In this document: positions 33,181 to 43,670 of the stretch, one piece after another
Layout of the letters: each line of letters starts with the position of its first letter
How positions within the stretch are numbered: position 1 is the stretch's first letter
DNA from: Trichobilharzia regenti
Taxonomy: Eukaryota > Platyhelminthes > Trematoda > Strigeidida > Schistosomatidae
DNA: 64,000 bases
Direction of reading: 5' to 3'
Assembly: GCA_944472135.2 (NCBI GenBank)
Contig: OX235270.1
Location: forward strand, 71,805,168 to 71,869,167
The notes under the pieces: model-generated
What the model was told of the DNA's origin: nothing
Database searches by the model: none
What the model saw: only the letters and a program-made list of their open reading frames with translations
Made by a program: the position numbers and the translations under genes

Positions 33181-34769
33181 GAGTAAAGAAGATCTCCATT
33201 TGTCGACTGCCCATACCACTGCTAAATATTCTTTCTCTATCGTTGAATACTTTCTCTCTGTGAGTGTCAAAACCCGACTGGCATACTCAACGATTCCCTG
33301 ACCCTATCTTAGGACCCCACCTATAGCGTAGTCACTGGCATCTGTGCACACTGTGAACTGTCTTCCAGGTACAGGTAGTTTTAGCGTCATTTGTTGGTGG
33401 TCGAACAGGTGTTTAATTCTGTCGAATGTCCTCTGCGATTCCTCCGCCCGAACAAACTTCGGCTCACCTAGTAGCCTGTACAGAGGGCCTGCTATCTCAT
33501 TGAAGTTCTTCACGAAGCGACTATAAAACGCCGCTCTACCCAAGAATTGCCTCAATTTTCTCTTTGAATTCGGGGCTGGAATCGTTTTAATCGTCAAAAT
33601 TTTTTCCGGTAGTGGTTTAATCTCACCATTCCCCACTTTATGTCCCAACAGAGTAACATTCTTTTTGGCTATCTGGGACTCGGTTTTGTTGATGCGCAGT
33701 CCAAACTCTTCGATGCGTCGCAGCACGGCTTCTACATGGTTGACGTGATCGTTTTCGTTTTGACTGTATATGATGACATCATCACCATACACCTCCACGT
33801 TTTTCAAGTTCTTAAGTAATAGTGTCATCAGCCTTCTGAACGTAAACGGTGCACCTGCTAGTCCAAACGGCATGCGTTTAAATCGATATTGTGTCTGGCC
33901 CACGATGAATGCCGTCTTGTCTCTATCACCTGGCTTCATCGGTATCTGCCAGTATCCCGAGCGAAGATCGAAAACCGAAAACACATTAGCGCCTTGTAGG
34001 CGATCTAAAGTTTCTACCACTGTTGGCATGGCACACGGTCTTAACTCTGTCATACTGTTTAACTGTCGAAAATCAACACAGAATCTATACTTCCCATTCG
34101 CTTCTTTTACTAACAGCACTGGAGAGTTGTACGGGCTATCAGCTTCCTCAATAATATCGTCTTTTAATATCTCTTGCACTCGTCGCTCCACTTCGTCTTC
34201 CAGATGACATGGTATTCTCGCGTTGTAAATGACCTTACTTTCCGATCATTTAACGGAATTTCATGATTCGCCTCGTCGCAATAACCGCATGGGTCGCCAT
34301 CTCCAGTGAACAGATGATCGTATTTATTAATTAAATCCTTCATACTGTACACCGTCGACAGCTTCACCGCTGCTATCTCGCTGGTCTCATACATGTTGAT
34401 ATGCCCGTATTTCGTGATCACCACGTTCACTTGCGTGTCGATTATTGCACCAATCTCACGCAGAAAATCCGCTCCTAATATCGTTCGCTGTAGTTTGGGT
34501 ACAACAATGAAAGGAAACGTCACCTCGCAGCCGCCAACAACGACCGTACAGTTTGATCTACCCGTTATACGCAACACATGCCCGCCTACTGTTTGTACTG
34601 TCAATGAACACGGGCTAACACTCTTACACAAATTCTTATCTATTAACGACACGGCCGCTCCTGTATCTACTAAGCATACTACTTCTCGATCATTTACTCG
34701 CAATTTCGAATACACAGCCCCTATCTCAATAGCCCCCACTAAATCTAGGTTCGTACGAAAGAAAAACAA
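33181..34769 (-). pseudogene. pol: G2b Pol, protease to RNase H
   Basis: Protease CLVDTGAAVSL at the start (34769 side), RT with VYGDDVIIYSQ, RNase H VCTDASDYAIGGVLR. The frameshift between protease and RT near 34215 is identical to that in G2a. A further break near 33300 falls in RNase H. Confidence 0.85.
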
Positions 34770-35454
34770 GTATTATACCGTCTGAAATATTTTCTTTTTC
34801 GCCTTTCTGGGCAGTATCTTCTCCAGTGTCCCGGTTTACCGCATTCAAAACATCGGTCTTTTCTATCGCCCAACTTTAACGCCGCCACTTTCCGCTGCAA
34901 TGCTTCAATTTTCTGCTCATATTCATTTGGTTTTGGCTGCTCTATAGCGGCTACAGTTGTGCTCTGCAGCTGTTTGGTCACCTTCGCTAGCTCACTAATA
35001 TCCACCGGTTGCGTTGCATTAACCAGTTTTAATTGCTGAAAATGTGGTTTGGGACACTCTCGATGAATTGGGAAGATAGTAACTGCCCTTCTGATTCTTT
35101 ACCCAACGTGGGAAGCGCCCGTCAAAGTAAATCCGTCAATGTCACCGCCAATACTAACGGGTCTCCATCAGGTCCCAGCTTCGCTGACCGGAACTGCTCC
35201 ATCGCTAGCTGTCTGTCTGTGGCGCTGCCAAACTCCGACACCAAACTTTCAACCAATTTCCTCCAAGACACTGTGCAATTTGACCTGTCTACTCTGTCAT
35301 ATGCAGCCTTCGCTCGGCCTCTCAACAGGGTCCCCAGAACTACTGTATTCGCCGCCTGCACCTTGACATCCGCCAGCTCAGCGACGGCCTCAAAGTCACT
35401 TAAGAAGCTCCGTATGTCTCCTTCTTCAAACGCAGTTGGCCACGGGATCTTCAT
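34745..35454 (-). pseudogene. gag: G2b Gag, broken
   Basis: Starts at ATG of MKIPWPTAFEEGDIRSFL (35454). A TGA in place of Arg after TLTDLL near 35120 is shared with G2a. A frame change follows, then MDISELAKVT through the CCHC knuckle CFECGKPGHWRRYC. The gag/pol joint has ACGA, as in G2a. Confidence 0.85.
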
Positions 35455-35478
35455 TTTTCTGGAGGCAGCGACACCAAA

Positions 35479-35712
35479 TGTAACAACAGAAGACAAGGGC
35501 CAGGCAACAGATCGTTTTATTACGAAGATCAACGCTTATTTATATATATTTTATGCACATTCATAAGGCTTATGCAAGCTGAAAAATGCAGTCTTCTGAT
35601 TGGTTGTTTTCGATATTTCTCGGAAAGTAGAGCCATTTATCTGCGAATCACATTTGCCCACGTTTAAGTCTGCTGTGATTGGTTGTTGAATCAGCCTAGA
35701 TTAATGTCAACC
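35479..35712 (-). repeat. Truncated 5' LTR of G2b with internal deletion
   Basis: Same truncation point as G2a and G2c. It also lacks about 44 bp between two direct repeats (AGTCTTCT), so only one repeat copy remains. Confidence 0.85.
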
Positions 35713-36571
35713 AATATTCATATTCATGTTTGGTGAGATTAGATGGTTTGTTTCGTTTTGTCGTTAATATGTGTGATATCTTTTGTCGAGCAGATTGTGA
35801 TTCTTCATTGATGAATTGTTATAGAGCAGGTTCAATCATAGGTGCTATTTCCTGGGCCGATAATGGCATTCTAGCTATATTGAAATTCAAACCTTTCTGT
35901 AGTAAAGTGATTTCATTTTCGGTTAGTATCTTGTCTGACATGTTACGTATGGATATCAGTAAAAAGTTTGAGCATTGTGGATTAGATCAAATAAAGTATA
36001 ATTAATTTTAATAGTTTACACACAATGATAAGTTTTGTTATTGGTAATATTTCGAGCAAAATTACTGCCCGTCTTCACACCACTGTTGGAATTGTTTTGT
36101 TATGTAAGGCTCTAATATTCTTCACATTATCTGTTGAGGTTTCCTTTGGTTGTTTCTTTTCTTCGAGTTTCAAGAATTTTTGTACATGTCTTCTTTTAGT
36201 GACATTATGAAAATGAGATTCTCGTTCATTGAACAATTTTTGAAAGGATTCATAGATATGATTTGTAACAAGTAATGTTAAGCAGTCGTCTATATTTTTG
36301 AATCTCATTCGATAAGATTCAAGTTTGATGTTGCATGTATGCATTCGTTCTCGTAAAAATACTTTGGAGGTATGATTTGCAGCAAGTATGCATTTGTGTG
36401 AATATTGAGGAGGTTTAACACGTAGTGATTTGGGAATAATTCCACTTTGTAGACAGCGTAAATTGAAAATACGATGATTATAAAAGTTACATTTATGCTT
36501 CGATACAGTAATCCGGTTTCTCATTAGATTATATGTGTCCAAAACAAGTTCAATTTTAACGTTTTTCTCGT
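35713..36571 (-). pseudogene. P4 inverted PLE N-terminal region
   Basis: Same content as the P1 and P5 N-terminal parts, with the same TGA after KTIPTVV (36075-36077) and the same TAA after EPAL. It ends at the HEYE position, where Gypsy-2 LTR sequence takes over. Confidence 0.75.
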
Positions 36572-36652
36572 CAAAAGATATCACACATATTAACGACAAA
36601 ACGAAACAAACCATCTAATCTCACCTAACGTTAATATGAAGCCTTAAGAAAT

Positions 36653-37696
36653 TTGAAGAAAGACGAAAGTATCGTCATAACGAAAGCCGACAAGTGGGAC
36701 GTCGCTGTGATAATGAACAGAACGGATTATGAAAAGAAGGCGATTGAACGCCTATCTGAAGGACCATACTTACTCATTGAAGAGAAGAAGAAATCGGCCG
36801 AATTCAACAAAATGAAACTAAATACAAACAGACTACTTCAAGAAATGAAACCCAAAATTGGAAATTCTCTCTGGTTTACACCAAAACCAAAATCTTATAT
36901 ACCTTCAAGAGTCTACGGTCAACCAAAGATACATAAACCTACAGTTCCGTTAAGACCAGTAATAGATTTCACCAACTCACCAACATACAACCTTTCTAAA
37001 TACTTACTCTCGATACTACAACCACTACAAAAGGACACTCAAAATATTGTAAGAAATTCATATGATTTCAAATCCCAAATAGAACACCGAGAAATTGATA
37101 AAGAAGACATTATGGTAAGCCATGATATTAACTCACTATATACTAGCATCCCTATTACCGAAAGTCTTGATATCATTTCCAGTCTACTAGAATCAGACAC
37201 AACACTATCACGAAGATGTCCACTGGACACCAGTGAAATAATTAAGAGCTTAAAATTCTGTCTAGAAAGTAATTATTTTACATTTAAAGGGAGTTTATAT
37301 AGACAGACAGATGGTGTTGTTATGGGTTCACCAGTCTCCCCAATAGTCGCCGACCTTTACATGAATAAATTCGAAAATGGTATCTTTTCAAGCATACTCA
37401 CTCCTAAAATATGGTTGAGATATGTGGATGATACTTTTGTAGTACTAAAACGAGATCTACACAATTCATTCGTGGAGAAAATAAACCGTGTATCTCCCAA
37501 AATCCAGTTCACTTCGGAAGCAGAATCAGACATCGGTGAACTACCATTTCTAGACTGCCTAGTTAAGAGAAAGGAAAACGGACATTTTAGTGTATCCATA
37601 TTCAGGAAGAAAACCCACTCCAATAAATATTTAGACTTCAAATCATCACACTCCATCAGCGCAAAGATTTCAGTTGTTTCAAGTCTTCTTAGATGA
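36653..37696 (+). pseudogene. P4 Penelope-type reverse transcriptase
   Basis: 347 open residues with intact HDINSLYTSIP, GSPVSPIVADLY and YVDDTFVVL. The same upstream double TAA as P3 and the same terminal TGA (37694-37696). Nearly identical to P2 and P3 by reading. Confidence 0.9.
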
Positions 37697-38251
37697 GCAC
37701 ACTCTCTGATAACGGATGAGCAAGAAAAAGAAGAAGAAATATCAAACATTCCTGAAACTCTCAAGCAAAACAACTACCCAAAGAACTTCATCAACAAAAT
37801 CAACTCAGATATTAAGTATGGCCGAAAATGCATTCCGAAAATATGGACATCAACAGTCGTCATTCCATACAGAGCAGAGACGTCAGACGATATCAGAAGA
37901 GTACTCAATCAGCTCGGCATTAGAGTTTTCTTCAAAGCATCGGACACACTTCAAAGGAACCTTGTCCATATAAAAGACCAAATCCCTAAACATTCTCTAT
38001 CAAATTGTGTCTGTAAAATAAAATGCTCGAAATGTGATGCGATCTACATCGGACAAGCATCTCGAGAAATCAAAATCAGAAGAAATGAACACCGTGGAGC
38101 ATCTCTTCGACCACCAAGATATCCAATTGAACTAGAAAAACTTCAAAAATCATCAGCCATAGGTCTACATGCTATAGAATCAGGCCACAAAATTGATTTT
38201 GACAATATTGAAATAATCCGGAAAACTTCAGAAACCACGAAGAACGTCTAA
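37697..38251 (+). pseudogene. P4 GIY-YIG endonuclease domain
   Basis: In frame after the TGA. Cys finger and DAIYIGQASREIKIRRNEH intact; premature TAA from the same one-base deletion as P2 and P3. The remaining bases to the LTR (38252-38292) encode, in another frame, the proper C-terminal end. Confidence 0.9.
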
Positions 38252-38292
38252 TATCAGAAGCACCTCATATCAAGTGGATTCCAATTTGCCTG

Positions 38293-38667
38293 TGTAACAA
38301 CAGAATACAAGGGCCAGGCAACAGATCGTTTTATTACGAAGATCAACGCTTATTTATATATATTTTATGTACATTCATAAGGCTTATGCAAGCCGAAAAA
38401 TGCAGTCTTCTATATGGTTGTTTCTCGGATGTTAGGCAGACAAACACAGTCTTCTGATTGGTTGTTTTCGATATTTCTCGGAAAGTAGAGCCATTTATCT
38501 GCGAATCACATTTGCCCACGTTTAAGTCTGCTGTGATTGGTTGTTGAATCAGCCTAGATTAATGTCTACCGATCAGCGTCGATTAATGTCTACCAATTGG
38601 CTAGCAGCCTGCTCTCACCACACCTGAATAGGAATGATGGACTAAAACAGAATCTGACCTGGCTACA
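38293..38667 (-). repeat. 3' LTR of G2c
   Basis: 375 bp, same ends as the G2a and G2b 3' LTRs. The outer end abuts PLE P4. Confidence 0.9.
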
Positions 38668-41600
38668 ATACCCCCTTCCCCCGTGAAGTAGCAAAATCAA
38701 GACAAATGTGATGGGCAAGTTCACTATGTAAACACACACGTTCCGACCTTCTGGGTGCTACATCCTCTAGTTGAGGATTTTTACTGACCGGCTTGTCCCA
38801 CTGTACCCATCTTTTGAACTGACTGGCGTTAACTCGTTTCTGTTTATCGCCTCTTCGGATGGTATATACTTGACCCCGTCTTTTTGTGATTGTGTACGGT
38901 CCTTCCCACTTTGGAAGGAGTTTCCGTGAACCTGGCTCGCATCCAACTGTATATCTCCTGTCTCTACACTTCACTTGGTCCCCGACTGCAAAGGTAATGC
39001 ACTGCGTCCTTTCTTTCATCTGAGACTTCGCGACATCACTGCGCTGCTTCCGTATTACATTCTTGACTGCCTCTTTCCTCTCTGCTTTTAATTTCGTCGT
39101 ACTCCACTTTTGGTGCATGGGCCAGGTCTCATTGTGTACCGGTAATCGTGGTTTTCTACCATACATCAGTTGGAAGGGTGACTTCTTCGTTGTTTCCTGA
39201 GTGGTAGCCCGATGTGTTAGTAAAATCAGTGGAAGCTCCGTTTCCCAGTTCCCGCCCTTCGAGGCCAGCCACTCCTTCAGTGTACGGTTGTTTCTCTCCG
39301 TTAGGCCATTCGTTTGTGGATGGTATGGGGTCGTTCTGATCCTCTTGATGCCCAGCTGTTGCAAACGGGAAGTAAACTCTTCACTCTCGAAACAGGGACC
39401 TTGGTCTGTCAGTATTGTCTTCGGTACGCCGTGGTCTGCAACGACTGCATCTGTCACGGTCCTTGCACGTTGGTCTGGGATTGCTACGGCGTCTACCCAT
39501 CGTGTCGCGTGTTCCGTCATCACCAAGAGGTACTGATTACCATTGGATGTCTGAGGAAATGGACCCATGACATCTACGGACCACAAGTCACCTATCGCCG
39601 TAACTGGAATCGACTGAAGTGGTGGTCGTATGCACCGGTCACCTTTCATCAGCTGGCACCGTGGACATCCAAGTACGTATCTTGCTACGTCTTCTCTCAT
39701 ACCTGGCCAGTACATACTTTGTCTTAGGAGGTCGGTCGTTCTGGCCACGCCTGTATGCGCTAGCTGGTGACATTCTTCTATCATGTCGTGGCGCGACGAT
39801 TGAGGTATGACAGCCAGCCAGCTTCCGTCGTTCTCTCGCCAGGTCAGAGTCCCGTAGGCATTCACTCTGAGTCGATCCCTCTGTCTGAGTAGTGTGGTTA
39901 GCTCCTTACTCGCCGTAGTTTGATCCACTTCTATTCCGTTGGTGATCACCTGTATTACTGTATTCAGCGTATCGTCCAACCTCTGCCTACGTGCAAGTCT
40001 TAGTGGGTCTTGTTCTACTGCATGCACTCCGTAAGCGACCTCGGGCAACTCAGACTCATCTTCTGGTCTCGATAACAAATCTGCCAAGACATTTTCACTT
40101 CCAGGAACGTGTGAGATCGTAAAATCGTACTCCTGAAGACGCAACATCCACCGTGACAACTTCCCCCGTGGGTCTCTCGCTGTCTTCAAAAATTGTAGCG
40201 GCTTATGATCAGTTTCGATGTGGAACCGCCGGCCGAGTAAATAAGGTCTCCATTTGTCGACTGCCCATACCATTGCTAAACATTCTTTCTCTATCGTTGA
40301 ATACTTTCTCTCTGTGAGTGTCAAAACCCTACTGGCATACTCAACGATTCCCTCGTCCTGTCTTAGGACCGCACCTATAGCGTAGTCACTGGCATCTGTG
40401 CACACTGTGAACTGTCTTCCTGGTACAGGTAGTTTTAGCGTCATTTGTTGGTGGTCGAGCAGCTGTTTAATTCTGTCGAATGTCCTCTGCGATTCTTCCG
40501 ACCAAACAAACTTTGGCTCACCTAGTAGCCTGTATAGAGGGGCTGCTATCTCATTGAAGTTCTTCACGAAGCGACTATAAAACGCTGCTCTACCCAAGAA
40601 TTGTCTCAGTTTTCTCTTTGAATTCGGGGCTGGAATCGTTTTAATCGTCAAAATTTTCTCCGGTAGTGGTTTAATCTCACCATTTCCCACTTTATGTCCC
40701 AACAGAGTAACATTCTTTTTGGCTATCTGGGACTTGGTTTTGTTGACGCGTAGTCCAAACTCTTCGATGCGTCGCAGCACGGCTTCTACATGGTTGACGT
40801 GATCGTTTTCGTTTTGACTGTATATGACGAGATCATCACCATAAACCTCCACGTTTTTCAAGTTCTTAAGTAATAGCTTCATCAGCCTTCTGAACGTAAA
40901 CGGTGCACCTGCTAGTCCAAACGGCATGCGTTTAAATCGATATTGTGTCTGACCCACGATGAAAGCCGTCTTATCTCTATCACCTTGTTTTATCGGTATC
41001 TGCCAGTATCCTGAGCGAAGATCGAGAACCGAAAACACATTCGCACCTTGTAGGCGATCTAAAGTTTCTACCACTGTTGGCATGGCACACGGTCTTAACT
41101 CTGTCATACTGTTTAACTGTCGAAAATCAACACAGAATCTATACTTCCCATTCGCTTTTTTTACTAACAGCACTGGAGAGTTGTACGGGCTATCAGCTTC
41201 CTCAATAATATCGTCTTTTAACATCTCTTGCACTTGTCGCTCCACTTCGCCTTCCAGATGACATGGAACTCTTCGCGTTGTAAATGACCTTACTTTCGGA
41301 TCACTTAACGGAATTTCATGATTCACCTTATCGCAATAACCGTATGGGTCGCCATCTCCAGTGAACAGATGATCGTATTTATTAATTAACTCTGTCACAT
41401 TGTGTACCGTCGACAGCTTAATCGCTGCTATCTCGCTGGTCTCATACATGTTGATATGCCCGTATTTCGTGATCACCACGTTCGCTTGCGTGTCGATTAT
41501 TGCACCAATCTCACGCAGAAAATCCGCTCCTAATATCGTTCGCTGTAGTTCGGGTACAACAATGAAAGGAAACGTCACCTCGCAGCCACCAACAACGACC

Positions 41601-41809
41601 GTACAGTTCGATCTACCCGTTATACGCAACACATACCCGCCTACTGTTTGTACTGTCAATGAACACGGGCTAACACTCTTACATAAATTCTTATCTATTA
41701 ACGACACGGCCGCTCCTGTATCTATCAAACATACTACTTCTCGATCATTCACTCGCAACTTCGAATACACAGCCCCTTTCTCAATAGCCCCCACTAAATC
41801 TAGGTTCAT
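38663..41809 (-). CDS. pol: G2c Pol: protease, RT, RNase H, integrase
   Basis: About 1048 residues from the ATG at 41809, which overlaps the gag stop as ATGA. Protease CLIDTGAAVSL near residue 30; RT with VYGDDLVIYSQ near 325; RNase H VCTDASDYAIGAVLR near 470; integrase zinc finger (HTGVARTTDLL, CPRCQ) near 685-715; catalytic set SVDVMGP, LTDQGPCF and, 35 residues on, the Glu of LTERN. No chromodomain. The last codons include the polypurine tract, and the TAG stop lies inside the 3' LTR. The frame is also open 5 codons upstream, to a TTG. Confidence 0.93.
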   Translation of the reverse strand: MNLDLVGAIEKGAVYSKLRVNDREVVCLIDTGAAVSLIDKNLCKSVSPCSLTVQTVGGYVLRITGRSNCTVVVGGCEVTFPFIVVPELQRTILGADFLREIGAIIDTQANVVITKYGHINMYETSEIAAIKLSTVHNVTELINKYDHLFTGDGDPYGYCDKVNHEIPLSDPKVRSFTTRRVPCHLEGEVERQVQEMLKDDIIEEADSPYNSPVLLVKKANGKYRFCVDFRQLNSMTELRPCAMPTVVETLDRLQGANVFSVLDLRSGYWQIPIKQGDRDKTAFIVGQTQYRFKRMPFGLAGAPFTFRRLMKLLLKNLKNVEVYGDDLVIYSQNENDHVNHVEAVLRRIEEFGLRVNKTKSQIAKKNVTLLGHKVGNGEIKPLPEKILTIKTIPAPNSKRKLRQFLGRAAFYSRFVKNFNEIAAPLYRLLGEPKFVWSEESQRTFDRIKQLLDHQQMTLKLPVPGRQFTVCTDASDYAIGAVLRQDEGIVEYASRVLTLTERKYSTIEKECLAMVWAVDKWRPYLLGRRFHIETDHKPLQFLKTARDPRGKLSRWMLRLQEYDFTISHVPGSENVLADLLSRPEDESELPEVAYGVHAVEQDPLRLARRQRLDDTLNTVIQVITNGIEVDQTTASKELTTLLRQRDRLRVNAYGTLTWRENDGSWLAVIPQSSRHDMIEECHQLAHTGVARTTDLLRQSMYWPGMREDVARYVLGCPRCQLMKGDRCIRPPLQSIPVTAIGDLWSVDVMGPFPQTSNGNQYLLVMTEHATRWVDAVAIPDQRARTVTDAVVADHGVPKTILTDQGPCFESEEFTSRLQQLGIKRIRTTPYHPQTNGLTERNNRTLKEWLASKGGNWETELPLILLTHRATTQETTKKSPFQLMYGRKPRLPVHNETWPMHQKWSTTKLKAERKEAVKNVIRKQRSDVAKSQMKERTQCITFAVGDQVKCRDRRYTVGCEPGSRKLLPKWEGPYTITKRRGQVYTIRRGDKQKRVNASQFKRWVQWDKPVSKNPQLEDVAPRRSERVCLHSELAHHICLDFATSRGKGVL

Positions 41810-42510
41810 ACGAAAGAAAAACAAGCATTATACCGTCTGAAATTTTTTCTTTTTCGCCTTTCTGGGCAGTATCTTCTCCAGTGTCCCGGCTTACCGCATT
41901 CAAAACATCGGTCTTTTCTATCAGCCAACTTTAACGCCGCCACTTCCCGCTGCAATGCTTCAATTTTCTGCTCATATTCGTTTGGTTTTGGTTGCTCTAT
42001 AGCGGCTACAGTTGTGCTCAGCAGCTGTCTGGTCACCTTCGCTAGCTCACTAATATCCATCGGCTGCGTTGCATTAACCAGTTTTAATTGCTGAGAAATG
42101 TGGTTTGGGACACTCTCGATGAATTGGGAAGATAGTAACTGCCCTTCTGATTCTTTACCCAACGTGGGAAGCGCCCGTCGAAGTAAATTCGTCAATGTCA
42201 CCGCCAATACTAACGGGTCTCCATCAGGTCCCAGCTTCGCTGACCGGAACTGCTCCATCGCTAGCTGTCTGTCTGTGGCGCTGTCAAACTCCGACACCAA
42301 ACTTTCAACCAATTTCCTCCAAGACACTGTGCAATTTGACCTGTCTACGCTGTCATATGCCGCCTTCGCTCGGCCTCTCAACAGGGTCCCCAGAACTACT
42401 GTATTCGCCGCCTGCACCTTGACATCCGCCAGCTCAGCGACGGCCTCGAAGTCACGTAAGAAGCTCCGTATGTCTCCTTCTTCAAACGCAGTTGGCCACG
42501 GGATCTTCAT
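41806..42510 (-). CDS. gag: G2c Gag with CCHC zinc knuckle
   Basis: 234 residues from the ATG at 42510, 25 bases after the LTR end. Capsid-like region (WPTAFEEGDIRSFL, VVLGTLLRGRAKAAYD, NCTVSWRKLVESL), a coiled coil (NEYEQKIEALQREVAALKL) and one knuckle CFECGKPGHWRRYC near residue 208, then a basic tail. The frame is open upstream of 42510 into the LTR, but the LTR-proximal Met is not plausible. Compared with G2a and G2b this copy lacks their frameshifts and stop. Confidence 0.92.
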   Translation of the reverse strand: MKIPWPTAFEEGDIRSFLRDFEAVAELADVKVQAANTVVLGTLLRGRAKAAYDSVDRSNCTVSWRKLVESLVSEFDSATDRQLAMEQFRSAKLGPDGDPLVLAVTLTNLLRRALPTLGKESEGQLLSSQFIESVPNHISQQLKLVNATQPMDISELAKVTRQLLSTTVAAIEQPKPNEYEQKIEALQREVAALKLADRKDRCFECGKPGHWRRYCPERRKRKNFRRYNACFSFV

Positions 42511-42534
42511 TTTTCTGGAGGCAGCGACACCAAA

Positions 42535-42812
42535 TGTAACAACAGAAGACAAGGGCCAGGCAACAGATCGTTTTATTACGAAGATCAACGCTTATTTATA
42601 TATATTTTATGTACATTCATAAGGCTTATGCAAGCAGAAAAAGGCAGTCTTCTATATGGTTGTTTCTCGGATGTTAGCAGACAAACACAGTCTTCTGATT
42701 GGTTGTTTTCGATATTTCTCGGAAAGTAGAGCCATTTATCTGCGAATCACATTTGCCCACGTTTAAGTCTGCTGTGATTGGTTGTTGAATCAGCCTAGAT
42801 TAATGTCAACCA
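42535..42812 (-). repeat. Truncated 5' LTR of G2c
   Basis: Inner 278 bp of the LTR with the same truncation point as G2a and G2b. Next to it (toward gag) lies the primer-binding site starting TGG on the minus strand. Confidence 0.9.
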
Positions 42813-43670
42813 ATATTCATATTCATGTTTGGTGAGATTAGATGGTTTGTTTCGTTTTGTCGTTAATATGTGTGATATCTTTTGTCGAGCAGATTGTGAT
42901 TCTTCATTGATGAATTGTTATAGAGCAGGTTCAATCATAGGTGCTATTTCCTGGGCCGATAATGGCATTCTAGCTATATTGAAATTCAAACCTTTCTGTA
43001 GTAAAGTGATTTCATTTTCGGTTAGTATCTTGTCTGACATGTTACGTATGGATATCAGTAAAAAGTTTGAGCATTGTGGATTAGATCAAATAAAGTATAA
43101 TTAATTTTAATAGTTTACACACAATGATAAGTTTTGTTATTGGTAATATTTCGAGCAAAATTACTGCCCGTCTTCACACCACTGTTGGAATTGTTTTGTT
43201 ATGTAAGGCTCTAATATTCTTCACATTATCTGTTGAGGTTTCCTTTGGTTGTTTCTTTTCTTCGAGTTTCAAGAATTTTTGTATATGTCTTCTTTTAGTG
43301 ACATTATGAAAATGAGATTCTCGTTCATTGAACAATTTTTGAAAGGATTCATAGATATGATTTGTAACAAGTAATGTTAAGCAGTCGTCTATATTTTTGA
43401 ATCTCATTCGATAAGATTCAAGTTTGATGTTGCATGTATGCATTCGTTCTCGTAAAAATACTTTGGAGGTATGATTTGCAGCAAGTATGCATTTGTGTGA
43501 ATATTGAGGAGGTTTAACACGTAGTGATTTGGGAATAATTCCACTTTGTAGACAGCGTAAATTGAAAATACGATGATTATAAAAGTTACATTTATGCTTC
43601 GATACAGTAATCCGGTTTCTCATTAGATTATATGTGTCCAAAACAAGTTCAATTTTAACGTTTTGCTCGT
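42813..43670 (-). pseudogene. P5 inverted PLE N-terminal region
   Basis: As in P4, with the same TGA after KTIPTVV and TAA after EPAL. It has minor differences (HIQKFLKLEEKK, a Gln near the start). Confidence 0.75.

Larger units (their letters stand above)
29076..35712 (-). mobile_element. Gypsy-2 copy G2b with internal insertion
   Basis: Complete 3' LTR at left (29076-29450), truncated 5' LTR at right (35479-35712), broken gag and pol, and a non-LTR insertion at 31024-33180. It is the mirror partner of G2a in the giant inverted repeat. Confidence 0.9.
15855..37541. repeat. Giant inverted repeat of PLE and Gypsy-2 modules
   Basis: Left arm 15855-26568 and right arm 27355-37541 are reverse complements in module order: PLE RT, inverted PLE N-terminus, truncated Gypsy-2 5' LTR, Gypsy-2 body, 3' LTR, PLE 3' end, PLE RT. 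The spacer is 26569-27354. The left arm carries a private 2649-bp insertion (22727-25375) and the right arm a private insertion of about 2.16 kb (31024-33180). Without them the arms are each about 8.0 kb. G2a and G2b share several lesions that G2c lacks, as arms of one duplication should. Confidence 0.85.
35713..38292 (+). mobile_element. PLE copy P4 with inverted 5' part
   Basis: Inverted N-terminal part (35713-36571, minus sense) then RT and GIY-YIG (36572-38251, plus). The left end joins the truncated G2b 5' LTR, and the right end joins the G2c 3' LTR. Confidence 0.85.
38293..42812 (-). mobile_element. Gypsy-2 copy G2c, coding intact
   Basis: Complete 3' LTR (38293-38667), intact pol and gag, truncated 5' LTR (42535-42812). 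It is the only Gypsy-2 copy here without coding lesions, but the truncated 5' LTR would prevent normal replication. Confidence 0.92.

Noticed and set aside
31772..33214. RT-J protein starting with Met at 33214
   Set aside because: The first residues are Gypsy-2 RNase H DNA read in another frame; RT-J begins only at the insertion joint near 33180.
41850..41870. A -1 ribosomal slip site (A AAA AAT) joining Gypsy-2 gag and pol
   Set aside because: After a -1 slip the frame meets TAA within a few codons, before the protease, so it cannot make Gag-Pol. The ATGA overlap is the better explanation.
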